This document shows, piece by piece, positions 15,453 through 23,030 of a stretch of 23,380 bases of DNA. Position 1 is the first letter of the stretch, and every line of letters begins with the position of its first letter. Source of the stretch: a virus; IMG/VR virus record IMGVR_UViG_3300005613_002514, positions 1 to 23,380 of that record; one strand, 5' to 3'. Made by a program: the position numbers and the translations under genes. The notes beneath the pieces were generated by a model that was not told the DNA's origin, did no database searches, and saw only the letters and a list, made by a program, of their open reading frames with translations.

Positions 15453-17836
15453 CTTTGTGGTGGGTCTGGGTCTTGCGCTCCTGGGTTCTGTAATAGGATA
15501 TCTGTTTTCTGTCTTTGTACTTGCTCTTGAGCTTTTCTCATTTGCTCTTCTCTTTCTAGTTTATCAATATCTTTCATTATTTCACTAGGTTTTATATTTT
15601 CGCCACGAGTAATAAGGGCTAAAACTTTCTCAAAATCTACTTTATTAACTGTTTCTGGCGGTAAAGTTGAGAATAGAGTTAATAGTCTATCAAGTGTACC
15701 ATTTTCTGCCATTTTATTAAATACGGCAAGCGCACCTGAGAATCTAAGATCACCTTGTTTTAAATCTTCAGTTAGCATTTTAAAGTACATAGCATTTGAA
15801 GGTTCTGGTACTTCCATGATTGGTTCAACGGCAAGTGTCATTTGCTTGACCTGTAATTCAAGCTCCCCTGCTCTTTTTGCGGCTTCCTGCCTTTTTTGTT
15901 GTTCCATCATCTGGTACTGTTGCTGGTACATTTTTATTTCTTCTGATGTTGGTGGAACTGTCCCAACTGGTATGCCTTGTTCATTTGCCACTGTTTTTGG
16001 TGGTACGTGTTGAGCTGGATTAAAAGGAGGGATTGGACTTTCAGCGAGATGTGTAAGTCTTAGGACTTCTTCTGCTAGAGCTTGTTGCTCTTTTAAAATT
16101 CTTTCATTGTCTAAAAGCTCTCGTTGTCTTTTTCTGTAGAATCTTTCATATTCAATATTCAAGCCTGAAAAATCTAGGCACTGTTGGAACAGTTCATTAT
16201 TTTGAAGTATAAGTTCTAGTATTTGATCATCTGGTAATTGATCTTGCGGATTAGTTTCAGAGATAGCTTCTTTTGCCATTCCCATATCTTCCATAACCTG
16301 CTCTTTTAATATTCTAATTTTCTCAGTGAGTCTAACAAACCTAGAAGGGATAAGTATTCCTTTAATAAATCTTGCGGCAAGTCTCATAGGTTTAACATCA
16401 CCATTAGCCGAAACTCTAAGCATTTCAGTAGCCGTAGTTCGTCCACCATTTGCGATCCCTTGTGTACTTTTTGTTATGCCAAGACCTTCAAATACTTCTT
16501 GCTCGATCATTTTTAGAGCATTAAAAGCAGGTTGGACTGAGTTCATAACAGAAGCATCAAAGTATGGGTAGCACTTCCCTTTCATAATTTTGAACGGATA
16601 AATCCCGATTGAATCTTCTTCTTCTTCATTCTCAATTGCTCCAAGCATTGACTGTTCTTTAACAATTGGCGATTGTGAGAAATAGGTAGTTGTCCTAACC
16701 GCGGCTGACATAAAAGCATTAGCGGCTCTTTGGTGTTCTAAATATGGATAAAATAATCCTTCATTGTAGAACTCATCACCATTAGATGGGATAACATTTT
16801 GCAGGTAGAAACCTGTATCAAGATCGGCTACATCTTGTTCTATGCCAAGTATATAAAACGGTCTATTTTCTATCGCATTATTATCTAAAAATTCTGGTTT
16901 GATTAAGCCATATACTACGACATTACCTGCGGTGTAGACTTCACCTTGATACTCAAGGTTAATAGACGGACAGCATATTTTGTAAACCCTTATTTTGTCA
17001 AAGGGTACATCATGATCATCTATAACTGAACTTCCATTACTGTGCAGTTGCCTAATATCATTATTAGCGTTATTGTCTTTAACACTCCCCCCTGGTTTCA
17101 GTTGAGCTAATATTTCTTTATCAAAGTCTGGTCTACCTTGGATTAAGTCATATCCAATATCTAAGAATCTAAGTTTATTCGTTCTTTGCGGTGAACTTCT
17201 TTGTGGGTATAATGCGACCTGCTGTGTATTTGGATTAATCGGTCTTACTGTTTTAATTTTATCGTCATACTCATGATCAATTGACCAGAAAGAATGTGCT
17301 AGTCCTTCTGATAAGATTGATTGATATTCTGAAATAAATCCAAACTGTTGATCTTCTGTTTGTAGAATATTTTGAAGGCAAGCGTTAAGAGCTGGCAAGA
17401 AATCCTGTAGATTATTTTCGTTACAGAATCGAGAGTTTGTTCTTTTAATACCAGTCGAATCATCATCTAACGGGAAGGCAATATTATCCATTAGCTCAAA
17501 GAGTGTTCTATGTGCTTTAAGTAGAATTGGTGTATGTAGTGCTGAAAATTCATCTTCTTCTCTCATCCCAATTAATTCTTCTTGCGACTCAGGGAAGGGT
17601 ATATTAAAAGCATTGGTTAGATATTCAGAATCAATACCAAGTTTAGCGGCTGTACCATTAAATAAACCATCTGCCATTGGATGTTGCTTTAAGGCACATT
17701 CAAGAGCAAATCTTTTGTGTAGGTATGGGTTATCATCGAAGCCATTTACAACGAGGTCGTAGAGATGTTCCTCTAGTTTCTCTTTTAGCTCTGGTTCTAG
17801 GTTATAACCGAAATCCGATAAGTCTAGTACGTTCAT
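15449..17836 (-). CDS. Portal protein
   Basis: This 795-residue protein of the podovirus portal type would be a dodecameric ring at the capsid vertex through which DNA enters and leaves. Visible parts are a helical and acidic N-terminus; a beta/alpha body (residues 150-400) with YNEGLFYPYLEHQRAANAFMSAA; and the portal-like segment around residues 445-500 (FEGLGITKSTQGIANGGRTTATEML, then a Met/Arg-rich helix), matching the stem/clip helix region with its typical TATE motif. The last about 200 residues, long Gln/Glu/Lys helices with Pro-rich breaks, are probably a barrel or crown. Longer than T7 portal (about 535 residues) and near P22 size (725). It overlaps neighbours by 4 bases on both sides and precedes scaffold and capsid genes. 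Confidence 0.85.
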   Translation of the reverse strand: MNVLDLSDFGYNLEPELKEKLEEHLYDLVVNGFDDNPYLHKRFALECALKQHPMADGLFNGTAAKLGIDSEYLTNAFNIPFPESQEELIGMREEDEFSALHTPILLKAHRTLFELMDNIAFPLDDDSTGIKRTNSRFCNENNLQDFLPALNACLQNILQTEDQQFGFISEYQSILSEGLAHSFWSIDHEYDDKIKTVRPINPNTQQVALYPQRSSPQRTNKLRFLDIGYDLIQGRPDFDKEILAQLKPGGSVKDNNANNDIRQLHSNGSSVIDDHDVPFDKIRVYKICCPSINLEYQGEVYTAGNVVVYGLIKPEFLDNNAIENRPFYILGIEQDVADLDTGFYLQNVIPSNGDEFYNEGLFYPYLEHQRAANAFMSAAVRTTTYFSQSPIVKEQSMLGAIENEEEEDSIGIYPFKIMKGKCYPYFDASVMNSVQPAFNALKMIEQEVFEGLGITKSTQGIANGGRTTATEMLRVSANGDVKPMRLAARFIKGILIPSRFVRLTEKIRILKEQVMEDMGMAKEAISETNPQDQLPDDQILELILQNNELFQQCLDFSGLNIEYERFYRKRQRELLDNERILKEQQALAEEVLRLTHLAESPIPPFNPAQHVPPKTVANEQGIPVGTVPPTSEEIKMYQQQYQMMEQQKRQEAAKRAGELELQVKQMTLAVEPIMEVPEPSNAMYFKMLTEDLKQGDLRFSGALAVFNKMAENGTLDRLLTLFSTLPPETVNKVDFEKVLALITRGENIKPSEIMKDIDKLEREEQMRKAQEQVQRQKTDILLQNPGAQDPDPPQR

Positions 17837-18285
17837 GTACTTTTATTATAGGCTATATCGACTGTTATGTTTTTAAAAACTGTTGAAATCCCTGATGTCG
17901 AGTATGCCACTCTGACATATCTGTCGCTCACAGCCCCAGTTTCCACAGGATATTTATAAGCCTGTAAAGTAGAAGGAGTTTTAGGATCAGATGCTCTTGT
18001 CGTATTACCAAGTATAGTAGCAAGAGTAGTCGAAATCGTACCATCTGATGGATTAATTAAGTAAATAGGTTTTAAATCTTTTTTATTTTGCGAGTCATCA
18101 TTAGAGTTTGAGGATTCAAGCCAAAGCGTCAAGACATCTGTTCCTGCGCCTGCTAAATCCTCTGCCCCTCTAATAATAAAATTCAAATCTTTTGCTGTAA
18201 CTAACGAGAACCAAGCTCCTTCGCCAGTAGCAGAAACAAGCCCTGTGCCGCCAGTATTAAATATTGTTTGAACTAGGTTTGACAT
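17833..18285 (-). CDS. Beta-rich probable head-decoration protein, 150 residues
   Basis: This 150-residue protein consists nearly only of beta strands and Gly/Ser/Thr loops (FNTGGTGLVSATGEGAWFSL, DRYVRVAYSTSGIS, ITVDIAYN). It has no Cys and no helix of note. The size and predicted beta-sandwich character fit capsid decoration or cement proteins. The ATG has no ribosome binding site and lies two bases after the stop of the upstream gene (TAATAATG), so reinitiation is likely. Its stop overlaps the portal ATG by four bases. A small tail or fibre-base protein is the alternative. Confidence 0.7.
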   Translation of the reverse strand: MSNLVQTIFNTGGTGLVSATGEGAWFSLVTAKDLNFIIRGAEDLAGAGTDVLTLWLESSNSNDDSQNKKDLKPIYLINPSDGTISTTLATILGNTTRASDPKTPSTLQAYKYPVETGAVSDRYVRVAYSTSGISTVFKNITVDIAYNKST

Positions 18286-18287
18286 TA

Positions 18288-18836
18288 TTAATCAACTACA
18301 ACTTTGGTGTAAACTCTAAATTTACCAGCTGTAACCGCACCACCAACAATATTCGCAGTAGGCTTAAATCCTTCTGTAATATTGATGTAAGTCGCTTGGT
18401 CATCAAGCTGAGGAATTGTAGCTTTTGTTCCCGTAGTGTAAGCTGAACCAACTGCCGCCTGTGCATAAATGTCTGCTGTTTCTGTAGAACCAGTACCATC
18501 TGCTGTACCAATTCCGACAGTCGTTGCACCTGTAACCGCTGTTTCTACTTCAATAAATTGACCAACAACAGTAACACCACCAGGGATTTCTGCACCTCTA
18601 AGAGTTGTTGTTCCAATCGCAGTATCATCTACAGCTGCATCATACTCATGGATATAGATACCATCAAGAGGTAGTATCTTGTTATCATTTGCCGAGTATA
18701 GCTTACCATTATTGGATATATCGCATACTAATGTTGGCACTGACTTATCAGTCGTTCCAAGTTTGTAATTGTCTATATCCGCTAGGCTTTGCGCTAGTCC
18801 GATTTTAACATTATCATTAAAAAATAAATCGCTCAT
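18288..18836 (-). CDS. Beta-rich probable decoration or minor structural protein, 182 residues
   Basis: This 182-residue protein is rich in Thr, Gly, Ala and Val, with repeated turn-strand units (TAVTGATTVGIGTADGTGSTETADI; AVTAGKFRVYTKVVVD at the end) typical of phage head fibres, decoration proteins or tail-spike bases. Asp-rich patches near residues 40-60 and 70-75 could bind calcium. No signal or membrane helix is seen. The start has no ribosome binding site: the upstream 15 bases are only A, T and one G, with a TATATA box just before. It is the first gene of the head block after a 47-base AT-only gap, so a promoter may sit there. The family is not recognised; the role is inferred from composition and its place before the portal. 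Confidence 0.65.
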   Translation of the reverse strand: MSDLFFNDNVKIGLAQSLADIDNYKLGTTDKSVPTLVCDISNNGKLYSANDNKILPLDGIYIHEYDAAVDDTAIGTTTLRGAEIPGGVTVVGQFIEVETAVTGATTVGIGTADGTGSTETADIYAQAAVGSAYTTGTKATIPQLDDQATYINITEGFKPTANIVGGAVTAGKFRVYTKVVVD

Positions 18837-18883
18837 ACTTTATATATAGCATATTTTAAAAAATCTACATATTTTTTTTTAAT

Positions 18884-19171
18884 TTATTCACAACCAATTT
18901 TTAAAATTGTGTTGTTTTCTTTAATAATTTCTAAAATTTCATCGTCTGTTTTTCTGATATATCTCGTATCTTCTACCATGTCCGCTAAGTGATGATCTAT
19001 CTGTTTTGTTGATTCTGCTAAACTTCCAACATGATTTACAAAGACTGGCGTATAAGTGAACAATAGATACAACATTGAACCACCTAAAACCGATAAAATA
19101 ACAAAGTTTGACCCTTGGTTAATTAACCATCTGATAATCTCTTTGTCTTTCAACAAATCTTTAGTGTCCAT
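18884..19171 (-). CDS. Small single-pass membrane protein with helical cytoplasmic tail, holin candidate
   Basis: This 95-residue protein has an N-terminus (residues 1-20) that is charged and amphipathic. Residues about 22-46 form one hydrophobic helix (FVILSVLGGSMLYLLFTY). The C-terminal half is an acidic and polar helix (HHLADMVEDTRYIRKTDDEILEIIKENN) that could form a coiled coil. One membrane pass and this size fit class III holins and other small phage membrane proteins, but no endolysin or spanin gene is adjacent, so holin is only a guess. The ATG lacks a ribosome binding site. A TAAAAT sits 7 bases upstream, so the transcript could be leaderless. The gene is divergent from the rightward HNH transcript. 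Confidence 0.6.
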   Translation of the reverse strand: MDTKDLLKDKEIIRWLINQGSNFVILSVLGGSMLYLLFTYTPVFVNHVGSLAESTKQIDHHLADMVEDTRYIRKTDDEILEIIKENNTILKIGCE

Positions 19172-19172
19172 A

Positions 19173-19201
19173 TTTACTATTTTAACGCAATTTGCTAAAA
19201 T
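19173..19201 (+). promoter_or_regulatory. Candidate rightward sigma70-type promoter
   Basis: TTTACT (4 of 6 to TTGACA) is followed after exactly 17 bases by TAAAAT (5 of 6 to TATAAT). Transcription would start near 19207-19209, just before the CTCGG hairpin and the strong terminator. It lies against the start of the leftward membrane-protein gene. Confidence 0.45.
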
Positions 19202-19253
19202 GATTATTACTCGGTTTTTAATTCCTTTGTTGTCCGAGAATCATATAATCATC

Positions 19254-19293
19254 AACCCCTTGGTTTTTATTTTTTTCCCCAAGGGGTTTTTTT
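19254..19293 (+). terminator. Strong intrinsic terminator on the plus strand
   Basis: A perfect 10-bp stem AACCCCTTGG (19254-19263) / CCAAGGGGTT (19279-19288) is followed by seven T residues. The loop is T-rich. There is no T-run on the other strand side, so it acts rightwards. No gene lies immediately upstream on that strand, which makes a short transcript likely. Confidence 0.8.
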
Positions 19294-19396
19294 GTTATAA
19301 TTTTAAATCCAGTCCAGTCGCTGGCTCTGTCGAAGGAGTAGAATAAAAGGGACAAAAGCCTTTTAAAATTCTCATTGACACTAGTGTAGTTACTTA

Positions 19397-19430
19397 GGGG
19401 TTAAAGGCTGGCTAACCCCATTAATTTTTT
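19397..19430 (+). terminator. Second rightward hairpin with T-run before the HNH gene
   Basis: GGGGTTA (19397-19403) and TAACCCC (19413-19419) form a perfect 7-bp stem with a 9-base loop. A T-run at 19425-19430 begins five bases after the stem, so it is a weaker terminator or a leader structure. A palindrome ACACTAGTGT (19378-19387) overlapping a TTGACA box lies just before it. Confidence 0.5.
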
Positions 19431-19472
19431 CTAATAAATATTAACTAAATATTAAGATAGAATTAGGGCAAG

Positions 19473-19925
19473 ATGATTCATTACCCTGAGTATATTCCAA
19501 AGTTTAATCAAAGTAAAAACAGATTATACCCAAGTGAATCCGAACTTTTAGAAACAAATCCCCATTTAAAGGGAATGTCTACGAAGAAAAGAAAAGAGAT
19601 GCAGAGACATCACATTAATTGTGATCGCCAAGATGGAAGAGCAGAGAATATTCATGTTGTAGATTCTTTAACTCATACCCAGCTACATCAACAGTTACAG
19701 CAGATAATTACTGAATTAATTAAGAAAAATATTATCGGTTATGATCGCAGCGATCCTCATTATTATATTAAAGATGAAAAGCTTTTAGAAAAGTTTGTTA
19801 AACCAAAAGTGGTTAAGGATAATTTTAGAGTTGAGAGAGTAGAAAGGGCAATCGGGAATGCTTTAGCTGAGTTTGATCTTAGACCAACTATCTATACATC
19901 TTGGGATAAAGCTAAAATTGAATAA
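19473..19925 (+). CDS. HNH homing-type endonuclease
   Basis: This is a 150-residue protein and the only rightward gene of the window. It carries the HNH nuclease core around residues 46-75: His46-His47 in MQRHHINCDRQDGR, Asn59 in AENIHVV, and His68/His72 in LTHTQLHQQL. The order (H-H, then N, then H) and spacing fit the ββα-metal family, where the first His activates water and Asn and the last His hold the metal ion. A Lys/Arg-rich N-terminal stretch (KKRKEM) and a Lys-rich C-terminus could bind DNA. Its end overlaps the convergent fibre-companion gene by 14 bases. It is inserted against the main transcription direction in a non-coding gap, which is typical of free-standing homing or morphon endonucleases. 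The ATG has only AGGG four bases before it. Confidence 0.8.
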   Translation: MIHYPEYIPKFNQSKNRLYPSESELLETNPHLKGMSTKKRKEMQRHHINCDRQDGRAENIHVVDSLTHTQLHQQLQQIITELIKKNIIGYDRSDPHYYIKDEKLLEKFVKPKVVKDNFRVERVERAIGNALAEFDLRPTIYTSWDKAKIE

Positions 19926-20304
19926 ATTCTTCTGATTCTGGTAATTCTACAGTTTCAACCTCTGTAAACCCTGTAACATCCGTCATAAACTGTTCACGTG
20001 GTTTTTGGATAAACCATTTGCCGTTTGCATCTTCTTTAGGGATATTCCAATCTTCAGTGAAACCTTGATCTTTAACAATTTGACCTTTAGAAATGCCAAA
20101 TAAAGGGAAATCTCTTCTTCCTTCTGTTTTATTTTTTAACTGCTCATCTGTAAGATCAACTAGCAAATGCTTAGTCCCAGTGTTTACATTTTTCAATGAA
20201 CCATCAAAGAAAGGGCTATTGACGATCTCTGCTCGAACAAAATTTATACAAATCTGATCGTTTGCATTTTGTGCTTCTAATTCTGTGTTAAATAGTAAGT
20301 ACAT
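19912..20304 (-). CDS. Fibre-companion protein, 130 residues
   Basis: This 130-residue protein has a strong ribosome binding site (AAGGAG, 5 bases before ATG). It begins MYLLFNTELEAQNAND and has a later NGKWFIQKP motif. The 76-residue neighbour has the corresponding F-T-D/E-x-D/E-A start and DGRWFL motif. The two therefore seem to be members of one family of small proteins that follow tail-fibre genes in environmental phages. A role in fibre assembly or as a fibre chaperone is plausible but not shown. The middle is mixed alpha/beta, and the C-terminus is Glu-rich (VETVELPESEEF). No membrane segment is seen. It ends tail-to-tail with the HNH gene. Confidence 0.7.
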   Translation of the reverse strand: MYLLFNTELEAQNANDQICINFVRAEIVNSPFFDGSLKNVNTGTKHLLVDLTDEQLKNKTEGRRDFPLFGISKGQIVKDQGFTEDWNIPKEDANGKWFIQKPREQFMTDVTGFTEVETVELPESEEFIQF

Positions 20305-20337
20305 GATTTCTCCTTAAACTGTTGGTGGTGTTGTATT

Positions 20338-20568
20338 TCAGGGGGTTTCCTCCGATACGGGTAGCAAAGACTGAATGTTTTCAAACGGCTCTACTAAATA
20401 ACTGACGTTCAATTTGTCCTGAAACAGCCCATCCGGAATCTCCGTCAGGATGTCTTCCATTAAAAACCAACGCCCGTCTGTTAGTTGCACTGGGGCAAGG
20501 CGATGCTGCCCTGTTTGATTGGCGATTAATGTTTGTGCATCTGCATCAGTAAAAATTAGTACGTTCAT
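20338..20568 (-). CDS. Fibre-companion protein, 76 residues
   Basis: This is a 76-residue protein whose ATG overlaps the stop of the large fibre gene by four bases (ATGA), so it is translationally coupled to it. Residues 1-16 (MNVLIFTDADAQTLIA) and the segment PVQLTDGRWFLMEDIL resemble the N-terminus and the NGKWFI motif of the 130-residue neighbour. Small proteins of this kind follow receptor-binding proteins in many phages and may help them fold or trimerise. There is no catalytic motif, signal or membrane segment. The function is inferred. Confidence 0.7.
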   Translation of the reverse strand: MNVLIFTDADAQTLIANQTGQHRLAPVQLTDGRWFLMEDILTEIPDGLFQDKLNVSYLVEPFENIQSLLPVSEETP

Positions 20569-22196
20569 GGTATTGCTGCTCCTATTGCTGTTATTAGATT
20601 AGACACTCTTGTATCAAGAAGTGCGAGGTCGAGTGCTTCGCCGATGGAGTAGAAGGCGAGGCGAGTGTCGGTAAGGGCTCCCGGAGATCCCTCTACTCCA
20701 CGACCATATACCAAGAGATTTCCATTTGTAGGTGTTGTACTATTGCTTCCGTACTGGGTTGTTACTGAATCGTATCTTCCATCAACAGAAGTTGCACTAT
20801 TTCTGCTAACTCCTATAAAACCTGGTACCGCAGTAGAATCAGCCTGAACCGCATCTGTTGCAAAAGCAACTCTGTAGTACCGATTGCTAGCAGTGTATAG
20901 AAGCTGACTGTCCCCAGCGGAGCTACCGCCAAATCCGATGAAAGCTCTGGTAGAACTTCTTTCCTCCGGCTCCGTTCTGTAAACAGCGAGGTGTCGGTTG
21001 TTCTGTGGATCAGCATTGTTATTTCGCTTGCTGCTTAGATATTTAGTTGCAGCATTCCCCTTCAACCCCGTCTTGCGATCATAATCATTAGACACGAAGT
21101 TGAAGTTGGTTGGAGCAGTTCCGACTAACGGCACCAATGCACCAGCCAGCGTTCTCGCACCTGCTAAAATACATGATGCCTTAATGGCGTCCCAGATACC
21201 ATCCGCCTTGCAGTCCAACACAAAATTGTTGATCGCTGTCTTGACGGAGGCTTCTAGCGTCTGACCGTCTGCTGTCTCGACTGCGGTGATGTAGGCTTGT
21301 GCGTCAGAGTCGTACACAGGTTCACCTATATACGGTGGATATAACTTGTAAGGGTGTCCACTCGGTAAATTGCTTTCAAGACCCCATTTCCATGCGAGGT
21401 AGCCTTCGAGCTTCTGGCGGTCCTCAGTCGACAAGTCTGCGTTGCAAACGATGACCTCGCCGATGTGGGCATTTGCCCATCCCGGACCGTCTTGCTGCTT
21501 GCCGCCGATCTGGATTCGCGATGTAACTTCATCTGTTGACCAAGTCTGAGTGGCCTGCGTGATGTATGTAGGCTGCGAAGGACCAGTGGCAGTGACAGTG
21601 ATGGTGCCGCCATTACCATTCGTGCCGCCGTTTCTGCCGACGGTTGCGATACGAGGCTCAAAAAGATCAGTCACTTGCACAGCATATGTATTGCCAGTGT
21701 CTGCTCGGCCAGAGTCGTGAATACCGATTTCTGATCTGTTATTCATGCGCTGTAGTATTAGAGTGCCGACGTTGCGGTCATTCTCGTTTGTGTTGGTTCC
21801 AACAATCGGGCGCCAAACGGCGAAGCCACTCAACATCTGAAACGCTGCCCCATAGAACAGGTCACCCTGCGAGCTGACGTTTGTCGTGGCACACGCCATT
21901 AGGTCATCGCTATCGTCGAAGAACACTGTGGGTTTGCCGACGAACCCAGTCGGCTGATATGTTGGCTGTGCAGATGACGTGGACTGAATAACGTGATGGT
22001 CATTACCACTCTTATCATTCCATTGACTTACGTTAGAACCGTTAAGTATAATTGAAGCTGTGTCTTCAGCATCTAACCACAGGGCAAGCGAAGCACCAAG
22101 TTCATCCGGTCGCCACAGTTTCACACCGCCTACAGCAGTGCCATCCCAACGATAGGGGTGGTCATAAGGTAGTTTGTTTACGAGTTCAAGAACCAT
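20565..22196 (-). CDS. LamG-like receptor-binding / tail fibre protein with C-terminal fibre domain
   Basis: This 543-residue protein begins (residues 1-25) with the tail of a LamG-type unit (LVNKLPYDHPYRW). A full concanavalin-like domain follows (residues 36-280), opening SLALWLDAEDTASI, with VSQWNDKSGN and closing EDRQKLEGYLAWKWG-LPSGHPYK. Residues 285-543 form a different domain, opening YDSDAQAYITAVETADGQ and containing CKADGIWDAIKASCILAGARTL and PLVGTAPTNFNFV; this module recurs in environmental phage fibres as I recall it. The LamG core (about 21350-21950) is visibly more G+C-rich than the rest of the window, indicating transfer or recombination. It probably binds surface glycans. Its ATG directly follows the stop of the upstream LamG gene in frame, and GGAGG lies 7 bases upstream. 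Confidence 0.8.
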   Translation of the reverse strand: MVLELVNKLPYDHPYRWDGTAVGGVKLWRPDELGASLALWLDAEDTASIILNGSNVSQWNDKSGNDHHVIQSTSSAQPTYQPTGFVGKPTVFFDDSDDLMACATTNVSSQGDLFYGAAFQMLSGFAVWRPIVGTNTNENDRNVGTLILQRMNNRSEIGIHDSGRADTGNTYAVQVTDLFEPRIATVGRNGGTNGNGGTITVTATGPSQPTYITQATQTWSTDEVTSRIQIGGKQQDGPGWANAHIGEVIVCNADLSTEDRQKLEGYLAWKWGLESNLPSGHPYKLYPPYIGEPVYDSDAQAYITAVETADGQTLEASVKTAINNFVLDCKADGIWDAIKASCILAGARTLAGALVPLVGTAPTNFNFVSNDYDRKTGLKGNAATKYLSSKRNNNADPQNNRHLAVYRTEPEERSSTRAFIGFGGSSAGDSQLLYTASNRYYRVAFATDAVQADSTAVPGFIGVSRNSATSVDGRYDSVTTQYGSNSTTPTNGNLLVYGRGVEGSPGALTDTRLAFYSIGEALDLALLDTRVSNLITAIGAAIP

Positions 22197-23030
22197 TTAT
22201 ATTCCTCCCCACTTCCATGCAAGATAGCCTTCTAGTTTCTGTCGGTCATCGGTGGTCATTGTTGAGTGTGTCAGTACAATTTCGCAAAGTTGTGAACCTG
22301 AAGGTAAAGGGGTCACTCCGTCAAAAATAGATGTTCGCAGTGAGTCTGTGTCGCTTGTAACGCCAGCAGCTTGAAATGGCTCGCTTGTTAGGTCTTGCGT
22401 TCCATCAGTCCAGTGATTTGCTACACCGTCAGAATATGCCGCTTGAGCCACTTGAATCCACTGGTTGCCACGATTTGTAAGCGAAGCGGTAGAGCTTGAT
22501 ACTGTTTGGTAAGAGTCTCCATCCGATCGTCTTCCAGCGATTGCATATCTGTTTGTTATGCTTGCCGATGGATTAGGCGTAAAAGCAAAACGTGTGTTTG
22601 TTAAACTTGTGCCTGTACTCATATATAACTCGTTCGTATTGCTAGTGAAAGTTGCTCCGAGTGGATGAACGCCGACAATTGCGCATGTGATACCGCTTAC
22701 GTTTCGTCCAAGCGAAGTAGTACCGAGTTCAAGAATGTCGCCTCCGTCGGTTTCGAGCGTAGGCTTTCCATTGAATCCTGTCGGAGAATAGGTGGGTTGT
22801 AACGAAGCCGTTGATTGACTTGCATTTCTATTATTTCCACTCTTATCATCCCATTGGGAGACATGACCAGAACCACCTGGACCAGGACCACCGCCACCTC
22901 CTAGCGTGATCGTGCTTGCATCATCTGCATCTAACCATAAAGCTAACCCCGTAAGCTCCGCAGGAGTCCAAACTACGTTTCGCTGACTTTCAATTCCTAA
23001 TCTTAAATTTAGTTTCAGCCCGAAACTCAT
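22197..23030 (-). CDS. LamG-like (concanavalin-fold) tail fibre protein
   Basis: This 277-residue protein begins with a short basic N-terminus (residues 1-20). It is a LamG-type unit from about residue 21: TPAELTGLALWLDADDASTI, VSQWDDKSGNNRNASQS, then a beta-sandwich, ending DDRQKLEGYLAWKWGGI. It is clearly paralogous to the next gene, and the DNA at the ends of the domains is also similar. A Gly/Pro-rich insert of about nine residues (GGGGGPGPGGSG) sits in a loop where the paralog has only LNGSN. The gene opens the leftward structural operon. The ATG has only AAGG two bases upstream, but a perfect TATAAT lies 7 bases before it. It probably binds host surface sugars or attaches the larger fibre protein. 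Confidence 0.8.
   Translation of the reverse strand: MSFGLKLNLRLGIESQRNVVWTPAELTGLALWLDADDASTITLGGGGGPGPGGSGHVSQWDDKSGNNRNASQSTASLQPTYSPTGFNGKPTLETDGGDILELGTTSLGRNVSGITCAIVGVHPLGATFTSNTNELYMSTGTSLTNTRFAFTPNPSASITNRYAIAGRRSDGDSYQTVSSSTASLTNRGNQWIQVAQAAYSDGVANHWTDGTQDLTSEPFQAAGVTSDTDSLRTSIFDGVTPLPSGSQLCEIVLTHSTMTTDDRQKLEGYLAWKWGGI

Larger units (their letters stand above)
19172..19472. other. Non-coding gap between divergent genes, rich in hairpins and promoter-like boxes
   Basis: No gene is found in these 301 bases. From left to right the gap holds a rightward promoter-like pair (19173-19201), an inverted repeat set (ATGATTAT 19200-19207 with ATAATCAT 19245-19252; CTCGG 19210-19214 with CCGAG 19234-19238), and an intrinsic terminator (19254-19293). 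After these come a TATAAT box (19296-19301), a TAAAAGG/CCTTTTA hairpin (19344-19365), a TTGACA overlapping a 10-bp palindrome (19375-19387), and a GGGGTTA/TAACCCC hairpin with a T-run (19397-19430). The HNH start has only AGGG four bases before its ATG. Confidence 0.7.

Noticed and set aside
21644-22330. Plus-strand open frames opposite the fibre genes
   Set aside because: They are antisense to LamG genes with clear homologous domains, have no ribosome binding site and arise from the high G+C content.
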